Below the pieces are notes generated by a model, which was not told where the DNA came from, searched no databases, and worked only from the letters and a program-made list of their open reading frames with translations. 64,000 nt of DNA. It comes from Miscanthus floridulus (Eukaryota > Streptophyta > Magnoliopsida > Poales > Poaceae). The stretch covers positions 122,785,485-122,849,484 of the forward strand of contig NC_089597.1 in the NCBI RefSeq assembly GCF_019320115.1, in the 5' to 3' direction. A program made the translations under genes and the position numbers. Below are positions 1-11,802 of this stretch, piece after piece; position 1 is the first letter of the stretch; every line of letters starts with the position of its first letter.

Positions 1-484
1 CCCTAATTTCTGGTCTAATCTTGACTTATGGTAGCATGCCTTGGATGGGGGGGGCAGGGGCTGGTTATATAGGCCAGAGCATCCAACATGAGTCCTTGGG
101 TCAAACCGACTTAATGGACGACATAGATGCATCCTAGGAGGCGGTGGGAAACCAACTTTCGAAGGGGGCTAATAGGAGGGTTCCCTAGGGGTAGGGCGGC
201 CTTGACCAGCCCCACCTGGTAGTGGCTTGGCTTCTGCTTCGATGTGGAGTCCTCTTGAGTCTTCTAGAACCTTCTGGATTTGATTTCGCTACGGATAAGC
301 GTGATTTTATTTGATGATTTGATCCTCCTTGACGGTTTTCTGAAATAACCCTGCTGAAAACACAAATTCACCAAAATTCATGGAAATTGTCAGTTTAAAC
401 CCCTAAGTCTATGTTGGTAATCATTTTCATGCATTTATTCAAGTTAAGTTGACTGTTTATCATGGATGATAACTATCGTCAACA
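1..484 (-). repeat. 3' LTR of the Athila-like element (partial)
   Basis: This segment matches 8,776-9,255 base for base apart from scattered substitutions and ends in the same TCAACA. The TATA motif of the right LTR is kept at 65-71 (minus strand). The remaining roughly 890 bp of this LTR lie to the left of the window. A run of eight G at 49-56 is a local homopolymer. Confidence 0.85.
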
Positions 485-2117
485 AACTCCCCTAAGCTTA
501 ACCTTTGCTCGTCCCTGAGCAATGCCAAACTTAGCAAAGTTTAGAATTTTTGCAATTCCTCAAAAGTACACATGCGTTCAAACAAGAATTGTTCTCTGGA
601 TTAAAATTCATCGATCCAACTTTCAAACTTACCCATATTACCTTCAACCATGGGGCTTTCTAGCTTTCACTTGGATCTTGAGCAATTGAAAGACAGAATG
701 ATCAACTGTCTCAAGTTCTTTTGTTCAACCATTATTCTAGAGTTTTTGTAAGTTTTCAAAATAAAACTTAGAGATTCCATTGTATGACACTCTCAAGTCT
801 CTCATATATGTGGTATTTGTGGATCCTCACCAAGGCAATGAATGATGTTATGCATTTTCTTCTCCTATAACTAATTCTTATGTGGAGCTCATAGAAGTGG
901 TAATTGCATGAAGAGAGCATACTTGCAATACATATATTGTAAAGTCAATCCAAAGAGAGTTAAGTCATACAATCAAATCAAGATGTGCATGTGTGTGGAA
1001 TATGGTGAATATATATGGTGGCTAACCTAATTCTACTATGCTCCTTGAAAACATATCTCTCATTTTAAATTTGGAAACAATTGCAAGAAAACATGGGCTA
1101 TTTTATTCATCTTTTTCTTCTCTTTTTTTAGGTGGGCATCTAAGTACCCATTGTTTTGATAATTCGGACACTTGTCCATTTTTTTTTCAATTTTTTCCTT
1201 TCTTTTTCCTTTCTTTATTCTTATGAATAATTTTTGCATAGCCCATGCCTCTTTTCTGCAGCAAACTTTTGAGAGATAGCAATAAGAACTTGGAGCATTT
1301 ATTTGGTGGAAACCTATGAAGCATATTTTTGGTGTTTTCTGCCAATGTAGGAGTAAAACATTTTTTGGTGGATCTAGATGGAAGACATATTTTTGCGCCT
1401 ACCCCTAGTGTAGGAGTAGTGCATATGTGGGTGGTGTGTACGTGATCTTGATTTTAAGAGTATGAAAAACCTCTCATAAGGCATTAACAAAGCTTGACTA
1501 AACTCAATGCAAAACAAGTAGCATATAAGTAGAAGTTTTCCTAGCCTAAATAAACATATTTGGCTCTGGTAGGAATTCAAGCTTTGTCACACAGGATCTC
1601 ATCATGTGATATTTTTATGTTTTTCAAAAGATAAATCTCCAGAACTTTAGTTTCACTTGGAACAAGATAAATAGCAGCTCAAACCTTCTCATATCATATC
1701 CGTCAATTACCTAGACTTAGATCAAGCATTGCTACCCACTAGTTTCAAGTTCAGAGTAAATTCTCATGTCAAATCAATCTCATCCAAAACTCAGGAGAAT
1801 TCAAGGCTGAAAACTAGGTACTTGAAAGGAATTATAATAGAGCAACTATTCATCATTTCCATCATGTGAAATCTTCTTCAAGTTCTATTTATTTGTTGAC
1901 TCTTAAAAACAAACTAAAGCACTCCTTAAGCAAACTATATACATACTCTTTTTATTTGGTTTCCATCATTTTTTAGATCATACCATAGTTATATATATAT
2001 ATAAGACAAAGGCAATTTTTTATTTTATTTTCTTGGTTTTGCATTTTTTAACTAATACAATTTTGAAAATTAAATAAACTAAAGAAAATAATAAAATACT
2101 AGAAACAAAACTTACCT
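485..2117 (-). other. 3' non-coding region and polypurine tract of the Athila-like element
   Basis: No coding sequence is supported here. Immediately inside the LTR the minus strand reads TTAGGGGAGTT (about 485-497), a polypurine tract in the position needed to prime plus-strand DNA synthesis. The rest is AT-rich, with poly-T tracts near 1,110-1,215 and a TA repeat near 1,993-2,002. Short open frames in it show no family resemblance. Confidence 0.6.
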
Positions 2118-3844
2118 TTGGTAAATGGGGGTTCCTCCCCAAGCTGGGTGTTGCTATGGTCCTTCAGCGAGGTGGGTGGTCAATGTGGAGATGGCCAAAC
2201 AAGTAGTTCTAGTTGTCATTCCCCTGTTGCTGTTGTTGCTGGATGGCGACGAGGCGTTGTCCTACTTCTTGCCACTGGGAATGTTGGTGAAAAGTGTTCC
2301 GGATCTCTTGTTGGTTCTCCTTGATGGTGGTGAGCCTGGTGTCGAAATGAGCATACTCCATCTGTTGCTCATGATGACCTGTGGGATGGTCATGGTAGCC
2401 ATGGGTAGAGAAGGACATGCGTCCTCCCTGGTGGCCACTGGAGACCTCCTCGTAAGACTACTACTGGTAATAGTCAAAATTACTGTCCTATCATTGCCCA
2501 CTTGGGCCCTATTGCCAGGAACTCTCTGAATGATGCGGAGAAGGCTGCTCCCACCTAGCATGCTCAGGTTGGTGCATACAGAAAGATCCCGGCTAGTCTC
2601 AGCCTGCATGCTGAGGAAGGTGCATCTAGGAAGGTTCTGCTTGATCAAATCATGTGTAGCCGGTGAAGGCAGGGCCTTCTGGAATGGGGTCGTCTCCATG
2701 GTACCGAGGCTGCGGGTTGCGAGTGATCCTTGCAGAGGCACTCCTGCAAGGTGCTTGCTCTATTTTCTGCAAATCAAAGACAAATGAATCTACCACATAT
2801 AGACCGAGGTTTCGGTCTGGTAACAGAAATTCATTTATGTAGTCCACATACATCATGACTATTTTTCCATCCTTGCCCTTTTTTAACATATGTGCATGAT
2901 TAAAATAGCCATAATCAATAATCCATCGGGGACTATCAATGTATGTAATAGAAGCATTTGCTAGTAAACCCAAATTTCTAGCTATGAGGGTGACCAAAGA
3001 AGTGCACCCAACATCTCCCTTAAGTCCAGGAATTTCTGCCCATTGTGTCATCATGAATTTTATAGGTGAAACCTTCTTTCTTTTAACCATGGCATAGAGT
3101 AGTTTAAGTTCATCATTCCTTACTGTGCAGAAATCATTTCTAGGAAAAAGAGAAAATCCTAGCCATTTGTGCATGAACCACAAAGTAGGGTGGTGAATGT
3201 CATTGGTGCGAGGGCGGTAGCAAACAATCTCTTTCGATATATTCCTCCAAAACTTATTTCTATCAAAGTCTTGTATAGTAGAATCTACATCAATTGTGCA
3301 CTGAGCAAGGAATCCTAGAAGCTCACTAAAGTTCTTCCAAGGAAAAGAAAATTCTTTCCCAAAGAACCTAAATGAGACTTCCGAGTTGGTGGTTTGTAAA
3401 GTGCATAAAATTCAATAGTTAAAAGCTTGCACCTTGACTCATATATTTCCCATGCATCCTCCCATCCTATGGCCTTGAAAATGAGTTCAAATTTGGAGTC
3501 CATACCTATGGACTGAAGTAGGGCTGGATCGAAGGCAGGGGTGAGGACAAAATCCCGGTCCTTCAGCTTCTTGTAGATGCCATTCTCCCTATCATCCTGG
3601 AGCTTGAGCTGCTTTTCTTGTAGAAGAATGTTCCTCTCTATAGGGGCTGATCGGGATGGTGCTCCAACAGTGGGAGACGAAGGATCAACCTCCATGTCGG
3701 TGCTTGCTCAGGAGGATCAACCTCCATGTCGGTGCTTGCTCGAGACGAAGAACTTCTTGTTGAATGGAACGATATCGCCCGCTTGAGCTTGCCAATGATC
3801 TTGCTCATTTTCCTGCAAAACAGGCAAAAAATAATACAACTCAT
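2118..3844 (-). pseudogene. env-like/ATHILA ORF protein, frameshifted
   Basis: The ORF most likely starts at the ATG at 3,808 (MSKIIGKLKRAIS...). It runs in several frames to about 2,118, so it is broken. Recognisable parts are an N-terminal basic/Ser-rich leader, a central block around 3,690-3,330 (GWEDAWEIYESRCKLL), a second block at 3,183-2,780 (LLYAMVKRKKVSPIKFM and LGLLANASITYIDSPRWIID), and a Gln/His-rich C-terminus near 2,210-2,420. This domain order resembles the env-position ORF of Athila-clade grass elements; its molecular role is unknown. A 32-bp direct tandem duplication (3,681-3,744) sits near the N-terminus and contributes to the frame loss. No confident transmembrane segment was seen. 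Confidence 0.6.
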
Positions 3845-4740
3845 GGAACGGGGTTAGGGAAATAAAAATGTTAGTGGTTAGCCATCCAAAAGTTAGTCGT
3901 CCAGGGGGTTAGTTGTCCAAGATTTTCTAATGAATTTTTGTAATCAATAGTTTGGCATGACTTCCACCCTAATTCTTTTTAATTCCCTCTCTTGATTTGG
4001 ACAGCACTACCACTCTTAAACTCTATTTTTCTTGCTTAAATTTCAGCAGAACCTCTTCCTCTCTTTCTCAAGATTTTAGCACTACTTTCACACTCAATCT
4101 TTCCCACACTCTTTCTTTCTCCAACACTACTTCTACCAAAGGAAATTCAACTATGAATTTTGCTTCTAGAATTTTGAGCTCAGGTGGTTGCCTTGTGTTG
4201 TGTTGGAGGCCAAGAGCAGCAACGAAGGAGTGGGATTTATAGAGGGGAAGCAGCAGGCTGGCCGGCCTAGTGGTGGGGCTGGTCGGCCCCACAAGGTGGC
4301 CAAATGGCCTCTCCATTTTCATGATCCTTCTTTGCTTCGTGGTTAAGTAAGGTGAGTGAGGGTGGTGGAGATATGGAGGTGATGGTGGAGGTGAAGTGGA
4401 GATGGAGGTGATGGAAGTGATGGGTGGTGGTTGAGTGGGTCCCATGTGTCTCCCGTATTCCTACCATATGCATGTATAAATATGCAAAAATACTTTTGTG
4501 AAGCTATGAAGTATAACAAGAGGAATGATGGTATTTTTAAATTTTTATGCCTCCACGATAAATATTTCTTACGGGTTTTTACTCTGTAAAAATTATTTTC
4601 ATGGGACTTAAATTTTTAGTATGCCATGATGAGTATTGTTTATTTCATTTTTCTAATGCAAGTTTTAAGAAGTAGATATGCCGAAGTAAAAATATAATGC
4701 GAAAAGTAAATATGGATAACTACCGAGTTACCTCCCGGTG
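3812..4740 (-). promoter_or_regulatory. Promoter-like leader with TATA box and 3' splice site upstream of the env-like ORF
   Basis: On the minus strand a TATA box (CTATAAATCCC, core 4,236-4,241) lies about 430 bp upstream of the env-like ATG. It is followed by a C/A-rich leader typical of plant 5' UTRs. Just before the ATG is a strong 3' splice signal, TTTTTTGCCTGTTTTGCAG, ending at 3,813 so that the exon begins at 3,812, four bases ahead of the start codon at 3,808. Around 4,340-4,440 there is a GGTGGAGGTGAT simple repeat on the plus strand. The segment occupies the place where pol would be expected. The promoter function is inferred from motifs only. Confidence 0.45.
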
Positions 4741-5696
4741 AGGGTTCGGAATTTTAAGTCCACCAAACCAGACTTCTCCATTTGGGTTCATTCTTCAGGT
4801 GTATCATTTGGTCCCGGAGATGGAGACCTTGATACTTGCTTCTCATGCCACTCAAAATTGGAACATTGTTCATATCTTGGCTTGAAAGCGAACCGCTCTT
4901 CCTTTCCATTAATATGAAATTTGATCTCTCCAGCTCCGACATCAATGTGCGCATTTGTAGTGCTCAGGAAGGGTCTCCCAATAATGAGTGGTGTCTTTAT
5001 GTCCTCCTGCATGTCAAGTACCACAAAATCTATAGGAACAAAAAAGTTTCATATTTTTACCAAAATGTTCTCAACGATTCCTATAGGGTAGCGGATTGAT
5101 TGGTTAGCTAGTTGTAAGCACATCGATGTTGGTGTGAGTGTTGAATAGTTGAGCTTATCGAAGACCTTCTTGGGCATGACACTAACACTTGCTCCAAGAT
5201 CGCATAACGTATTCTCAAAGTTCTGGATCTTGATCGAACAATCTATAGTGGGATATCTTGGATCCTTCTTCTTGACAGGTGCTGTGTTTAGGATGGCCAC
5301 ACTGCACTCCTCCGTTAACTTGATTACCTCAGTGGAGGGTAGTGGTCTTTTGTTGTTGAGGATGTCTCTGAGATACTTTGCATAGGTAGGCACCTATATG
5401 GCATGTAGTAATGGAATATTGATATATAACTTTTGAATTACCTCTACAAACTTATCAAACTGCTCGTCCATTTTGGCTTTTCTATTTCTGCATGGAAATA
5501 GTAGGAAGGTTGTGTCATGAAAATCTTGTTGTAACTCTTGCTCTTGTGGCCCAACTTCTTCATCGTCCTTCTTCTCCTCTTCCTGCACTACCACTGGTGT
5601 CTTACCTGTCCTTATTGGATATGGCGGATCATGAGTAGATTTGCCACCTCTTGTGATTATGGCGTTGACCTTCTCAAGGTTAGTGGCAAAAGGCAT
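4740..5696 (-). pseudogene. gag C-terminus and aspartic protease of the Athila-like element
   Basis: Reading right to left, 5,696-5,394 encodes the gag/protease linker (VNAIITRGGKSTHDPPYP, then an acidic stretch and FVEVIQKLYINIPLLHAI). The next frame, 5,393-5,049, carries MPTYAKYLRDILNNKRPLP and the retropepsin signature CDLGASVSVMP. The second half, 5,024-4,788, has the flap/helix region [20 protein letters not shown]. The active-site Asp (D-L-G-A-S) is present. The protein is split by a stop and a frame change near 5,049 and ends around 4,740, where polymerase should continue but does not. Family assignment is firm for the protease and moderate for the clade. Confidence 0.75.
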
Positions 5697-6992
5697 TGAT
5701 CAAGTCTCCTCGCCTTGGTGGGAAGGATGGGAATCGTGGGAACCCTAGGGCGTGGTCTGGGATATCCAGATCGTATTCAATGCCTTCATTGTCATGATGC
5801 TGGAGCTCGGTGTGGACAGAGCCATTAGATGCGATGCCAGACGGGGAGCTTGAGCCGCCCTCTTGAACTGTGTGGACTGATCCTTCTTGATACTCCTCAA
5901 TCTAGACCATGTTAACAAAGTTGCGCAGGCCATAGGGCTGAGCCTGGTAGTTCTCCATCGAGGCTTCGCACTCGAAAAGCCAGAGACCCGTCGTGGGGGC
6001 TGGTCGGCGATGAACGGAGCGCCCTTCAGGAGTAGATGTGACCACGAGATCTGTACTGAGTCATGTAGGACGACTGGCCCGAGCTGGTCGGGTAGATCTG
6101 TTATGGGTAGTGGTTACCTGCTCATTAGGTTGATTTTGAATCGAACTTACTAGAGCTAGGGTTTTAGCAAGCTTGGTGCTGACCCGATCGATGGAGTCGA
6201 GCAGGTCGGTGTTGTCGATTTGCCTCCCTTTGTATCGAGGAAGCGGACGACGGGTTGTCGGCGTGGCTGAAGACGATGCTAGTGTGGCTGGAGCTGGATC
6301 CACCATGGTTGGAGCCATAGCCGATGCAGGTGAAGCAGTGATCGATGCAGATTGAATCCACGCCTCCTTCGTGGTCATGGCGATGAAGTCGTCGGAGCCA
6401 GTGGTCTAGGTGATCTGGCCGATGGTGAACGTGAGGCTGTTCGGCGTAGCCATGGAACCGGGGATGATGACCATCTTATTCGTCTAGAGAGCAGTACGCA
6501 CACCCCCTACCTGGCATGCCACTGTCGACGAAATATGGTTGGCAGTCTACCTAGGGGTATGCCCAAGGTAGTAGATTATCGGCAGACAGATGCGCAAGCT
6601 ACAAACAAGATGGTGACGCAAGACAGACATAAAGTTTTATCCAGGTTTGGCCACCGTGAAGGCGTAATACCTACGTCCTACGTCTGATTGTATTGCTATA
6701 TGTCAATGAGGGATGTTTTTGAGAGGGGTCCCCTGCCTACCTTATATAGTCTAGGGGCAGGGTTACAGATCTGGAAACTAATCCTAACTGGTTACAATCG
6801 CCATAGGTGGCCGGATAAGGATTCCTATTCTAACCGACTAGGATCTTGCTTGATCTCCAAGTCTGTCTTGATTCCTTGCGCGGGACTCTGAGTAGATCGG
6901 CAAAGCCATGCGTCGTCTTCTAGTGGACCGGACCCCCTAGACTGGGCCGGCCCAAGCCTAGCCGTAAGGGTATAGGGGTTAATACCCCCACA
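5697..6992 (-). mobile_element. Truncated short-LTR retrotransposon inserted in the Athila-like gag
   Basis: It interrupts the Athila-like gag between the LAA-coding end at 6,993 and the linker at 5,696. Its right part, 6,523-6,992, is a 470-bp LTR that starts TGTCGACG, ends CCCCCACA and has a TATA motif at 6,742-6,748 (minus). It is a diverged relative of the LTRs at 11,803 and 15,657. Inside it, next to the LTR, is the same putative primer-site region (TGGCATGCCAGGTAGGGG on the minus strand, about 6,503-6,520) and a degenerate leader ORF (6,378-6,061). No second LTR is present, and the right flank GCGGC has no partner at 5,697, so the left end was lost by deletion. Confidence 0.7.
6523..6992 (-). 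repeat. LTR of the truncated short-LTR element
   Basis: It has TG...CA ends. Its order of blocks (GGCAGTC, AGGGGTATGCC, GCGTAATACCTACGTCC, TTATATA, ATACCCCCACA) follows that of the LTRs at 11,803-12,200 and 15,657-16,055, with many substitutions and an extra stretch near 6,770-6,900. The minus-strand TATA core is at 6,742-6,748. Confidence 0.75.
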
Positions 6993-7591
6993 GCGGCCAA
7001 CTAGGCTAATTGAGATTCTATCTTTTTATTATAGTTAAGTTGGTCTTGTATGGCAGAAGAAAAACTATCCATTTTAGTATTTATATTTTCTAGGACCTTA
7101 TCATTAAAAGCAAGCTTTTTAGAAATATTCTCATTAATCCTAGCTTGTTCTAAGACTAATTCTCTTAAGTATGGTTGCCTCTCCTTTCTGCTGTTGGAAG
7201 TTTGAAATCTTTTCTCTTAAGGCATTAGTCTTTCCTATAGGGAAAAAAACTTTTCTTGGAAGGCCTTTGAACACTTTGCCCATGTATTGATGTGATCTTT
7301 ATTGGTGTAGAACCATTGCTTCGCTCTTCCCACAAGTGATAATGGGAACAAACGAAGTAGCATGATGTCTCGAGCAATGTCCTTAATGACGACCATGCTA
7401 CTTATCTCCCATAAATTCTGAAGATAAGCACTAGCATCTTGATGTGCCTTTCCTCAGAATGGGGTAGCTTGCACCATGTTGATGAGGCTTGGCTTGAGCT
7501 CGAACTCAAGATTATCGGTTTTGAGTGTTGGCCCAGTGCGAATGTTCTCGGTGCTTGGAGCAGAGAACTCATGCAGAGTCTTGTCAGCCAT
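6993..7591 (-). pseudogene. gag N-terminal part of the Athila-like element
   Basis: The start is the ATG at 7,591 (MADKTLHEFSAPSTENI). The frame then reads FELKPSLINMVQATPF, a stop, then KAHQDASAYLQNLWEI. Later, in shifted frames, come LLRLFPLSLVGRAKQWFY and LAFNDKVLENINTKMDSF. This is the Retrotrans_gag fold in its grass Athila-like form, the structural capsid protein of the particle. It is broken by an in-frame stop near 7,455 and a frameshift near 7,240, and is cut at 6,993 by the short-LTR insertion; the remainder lies at 5,696-5,394. Confidence 0.75.
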
Positions 7592-7877
7592 AGCTTCAGA
7601 AATTGGTGTTGAGCTTCCTCTTTATTCGGTTGATTCAGATTGATAGAAATTGTTGAATCACAACCAATCCTGCAATACCCTGTATAAGATATGAACAAAG
7701 ATAAAACAAGGGTAAGCCTGCTAAAGCAGAGATTATGATTTTATCAACAAGTATTTATTTGGTCAATTCTCTTAGTCATGTGCCCCTCCTCGGCAACGAC
7801 GCAAGAAATGCTTGTTGACATTTCTTAGCATCACTCTTAACTAAGTTGTCATACCTAGCATGATGCCAAAAATGCGT
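7592..7877 (-). other. Untranslated leader and primer-binding region of the Athila-like element
   Basis: This lies between the gag ATG and the right LTR. The minus strand immediately after the LTR reads ACGCATTTTTGGCATCATGC (7,858-7,877). TTTGGCATC stands in the position of the primer-binding site and resembles the TTTGGCGCC of related elements. No coding sequence is seen. Confidence 0.5.
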
Positions 7878-9255
7878 TGTTGGTAATTATGAGAACACTT
7901 GTAAACTATATATAAGGTATCCGCAAGCACACAGATAATATACCATTATAGCATTTCACCCGGGAGTATACCAAGTATCGTTATTTATATTTTATCCATA
8001 GGGAGGAGCTATGGGGTTGTGTTGGCATAGAGATATTGACAAATATGTATACGTATCATAAAACCACTCTCATGCTATGGCAGGGGTAAGTCAAGTGATA
8101 AATAAATGATAAGTGTAAGGAAATAATAGTATTCCAAAGATAGAAATAGATACTCATAAAATGTAGTAAGGCTAAATAGGAGATTCGTTAAGAGCAAAAG
8201 ATTTCTAAGTCATTACTTATCTACTAAGTCTTTTGTACACCCAAGTATATACACTCTCATCTATAGTATAACTAACTTTGGATCTATGCATAAGGAACAT
8301 TACTAAGGAAGATTAAGAACAGAGCTTGTCTTCCTTCGCAATCACGTTCTACGTGCTCTACAAATGGGGAGTGGACTACAAAGGACTCAATGGGAGTGTC
8401 ACATCCGTGATCTACCACATGACCTAGAGTGCAGAATGTATCCGTAGGCAAACAATATCTAAGCACAATGCTTACATAATGTCGACCACTTAACTCTCTC
8501 GAGAACTAAGCTAAGAGCTTTGAAAACATATGCATATATTCATCATCAATCGTAACTATATCAAGCATATTACTAGAGCAAACTAGGAACATAATAAATA
8601 GCAACATAATATTAAAGTAGCACAAAGTCATAAATAAAGAGATAAAATGGCTATACCAGTCTCCAGACGGTAGATCCGAAATCCTGAGCAATAGCCCACA
8701 CTCTACTTGAATCTTGCTAGTTAGCCTATACTAGAAAGTTGAAGAATTAGAGCTCTATTCTCATCTCTCTGGAAACCCTACTTTTTGGTCTAATTTTGAC
8801 TTATGGCAGCGTGCCCTGGAGGGGGGCAAGGGTAGGTTATATAGGCCAGAGCAGTCCAACATGAGCCCTTGAATCAAACTGACTTAAAGGACGGTGTAGA
8901 TGCATCCAAGGAGGCGGTGGGAAACCTACTTTCGAAGGAGGCTGACAGGTGGGTCCCCTAGGGGCCGGGTAAGCCTCTAGCCCCATCTGGTAGAGGCTTC
9001 GCCCCTGCTTTGGTGTGGAGTCCTCTTGAGTCTTCTAGAACCTTCTGGAGTTGATTTCGCTGCGGATAAGCGTGATTTTATTTGACAATTTGATCCTCCT
9101 TGACGATTTTCTGAAATAACCCTGCTAAAAACACAGATTCACCAAAACTCATGAAAATTGTCAGTTTAAACCCCTAAGTCTATGTTGGTGATCCTTTTCA
9201 TGCATTTATTCAAGTTAAGTCGTCTGTTTATGATGGATGATAACTACCATCAACA
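7878..9255 (-). repeat. 5' LTR of the Athila-like element
   Basis: This 1,378-bp LTR has short inverted ends, TGTTGG at 7,878 and TCAACA at 9,250-9,255. Its right 480 bp match window bases 1-484. A minus-strand TATA motif (TATATAACC) is at 8,837-8,843, where an LTR promoter is expected. The next five bases after it, GTCTG, should be one copy of the target-site duplication; the partner is outside the window. Confidence 0.8.
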
Positions 9256-11802
9256 GTCTGTCCACTGTCGTTCTTTCTCTGCCTCGCTGCCAGCCACCGA
9301 ACGATGAATAATGGTGAGCTCCCTTCTTTGTGCTCCTCCACCACTGCTGAGCACTCCTTCATATCTCCCTCTTCATCCCAAAACTGGTGCACTTGTCCCC
9401 GTTCTATGCCGCTGCCTTCTGTGCCACCACCACGCGTGGACTACTGTCGTGTTGCTGTCTACATGCTTCAACACATGGCCAGCTAGGTTGGGTCACTTTG
9501 GGTTGGGTCACATCCAACCCCAAGGGGCGCATGCATCTTGCATCCCTTGTAGGCCTACCCCTTGCCATCGGCGTGGCCTCTGCCAGCTGAACCAATCTGC
9601 AACCAGCGTCTCTGTTCTTCTGACTTTACGAAGACAGAGGAGGAAGGAAAGGAATAGAAAAAAATACAGGGTCCCTGATGAAAAAGCGCATGAGGGAAAG
9701 TTTTGGTGGGGGGGGGCTAATCGGATTTTGAGAAAACCTAGGATTCCTGATGTAAAACTGCATACCTAGGTTGGGCCTTCTCCTGGTGGGCCTATGATTC
9801 AGTCTGGGCCAGACCGAATCCTCCTGTGCACCGGGACTGTTTGCGCTAGCAAGCCAGACTGAGCCCATGGCTAGCCTTTTCTTTTGTTTAGTTTTTATCT
9901 TTTTCTTTAAATGCAGTGATCTTCCAAAATGATATAAAATGGCAGAAAAGTCAGACAAATATAAAACCAGTTTTGTTACACTCCACATGACTAGATCTAT
10001 GCAGTTGACATTTAATATCATGTGCTTGGTACAAAGTTTTGTTGTATGTATACATCTAGTTTTTATGTGTTTATTTATGTGTTAATTAATAGAGCATGTT
10101 TTCATAGTCCAAATGCAGTGAAATTTTTATAGTATCTGCCCTTGATGTGTGTGAACTTGGTAAAAATTGCATGTTCATTGGATGCTTATTTTCAGAGTTA
10201 TTAATTTATCTTATAATAGGCTTGTTTAATGGTTTTAAAATAGTTAAAAGTATATAAAAATTGAAAATATGTGTCATCTGTGTTTTATAACTGTTTTTAT
10301 GTCCCATGAACCAATAATATGTCTCTAGTGTTATATAAAATGTTAAGTTATAGATTTAGCTTGGCGTTGATATGCTTGTTTGACTTAAGCATTGCATTGC
10401 ATTTTTGCATATCATTTAGGAACGATGATGAATCGATGGATCAACTAAAGGATGTTGGTGTCCAGCTGAGAAGATGGTGTAATGGTAATCTGTCCTGAAG
10501 ATGATGGTTGATCATGTCCTCAAGATAGAGCCAACTAACTTAGTATTAAGAAGTTACCCAGGCAAGCCCCGGTGCATAACCTCTATTTTACAAGCACTTA
10601 ATTATAATACTAATGTGCATTAAGTTGCAGGAGTTGATTGAAACCCACCTGCATAAAATATTCTATCCTATGAGTCCTACTAGTATGATTAGGAATAATC
10701 ATGTAGTATGCCATGCTATAGGACCTACGGTAAAAGTCGAGTGATGGGCTATCACTCGCGAGAAATAGGTCTTGGTTATATTGTTATTGCTATCACATGG
10801 GTTAGATATGGATAATAATTGGAGACCGAGCGGGATTGTGGACTTTTGTTTGGATATGATTTGTTATAGCAACAGAGCAAGGCTCTGGTTGCATTAGTCC
10901 TGCCTGTGTCGATAAAGGACCATTCCTTGGTGGCCATTTGACAAGTTTGAAGGTACCAAACACATAACAGGGGCCTGAGTTATAGTGGACAGTGAAGCTT
11001 AGTACTTCCTTATGACTAAGGTGCGAAAAACATTCACCGGAGTGTTTCTCTGTCCATTCTAGCGGTTGTTTTGGGAGGGGAATGTCCATGGTAAGACTTA
11101 TGAGGGGGAAACCTATCGTCGATTACCAGGGCGGGCCTCATAGGGTGGGTTCCCTAGGGTGGTCAGGTCATTTTGAGCCTTGGTCATACGATTAGAATGG
11201 TTGCCCTGTACATGCTCTTTTGAGAGAAGTATGACTATGTGTTTGGGATTGCCCATCTGGATGTACATCGATTGCAATCGCCACCCTCCTCGGATATGGA
11301 TACCACTTGTTGCACCACTGCTATCATAGTTAATGCAATTGGAACATGGAGATGATGATGAGGCTACTGTCGGATTATAAAATACGTCCTGATTGCTTAC
11401 CACATGCTTGAAAGTAGTACAAGGTGCTTACCTAAAATGGTTGAGTAATGAACTTGATGTGACTGCTAAAACTTAGAATATAAGGATGCACCATTAGTAA
11501 TGCTTCTCGACAAAAATAACTAAATGGCTTCCCAAATAGCCCCTTACATATCATTGAGAGTCGGGAGACTACTCCACCTAGTCGGGTAAGTCTAGCAGAG
11601 TACATTGGGTACTCTAGGTTTTATCCCCCCTGTTGTAGGTAATAGGTGGATGCTAGAGCTGACTATTGTGTGTGGATACCTCCTAGTGGGCTTCAGCGAG
11701 GAAATCCTTCCACTGCGATCGTAATAGTTTTACTCTCATATATTTCTACTTCTGCTTCAATATTCAAAACTGTTTACTTCCACTGCTTTTGTATAAAATG
11801 AC

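Larger units (their letters stand above)
1..9255 (-). mobile_element. Athila-like Ty3/Gypsy retrotransposon lacking RT and integrase, left end cut by the window
   Basis: Bases 1-484 and 8,776-9,255 are near-identical direct repeats that both end TCAACA, so they are the two LTRs. The inner content is read on the minus strand from right to left: gag (7,591-6,993), a truncated foreign insertion, gag C-terminus plus aspartic protease (5,696-4,740), a promoter-like spacer, an env-like ORF (3,808-about 2,118), then 3' non-coding DNA and a polypurine tract at 485-500. No reverse transcriptase, RNase H or integrase motif is visible between protease and env-like ORF, so the element is probably non-autonomous. 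Lineage is inferred from the gag and protease sequence and the env-like ORF, which resemble Athila-clade grass elements. Confidence 0.75.

Noticed and set aside
9311..9769. 152-codon plus-strand ORF as a host gene
   Set aside because: It lies wholly inside the host Gypsy 5' LTR, and the matching part of the other LTR (43,998-44,264) has a different frame structure.
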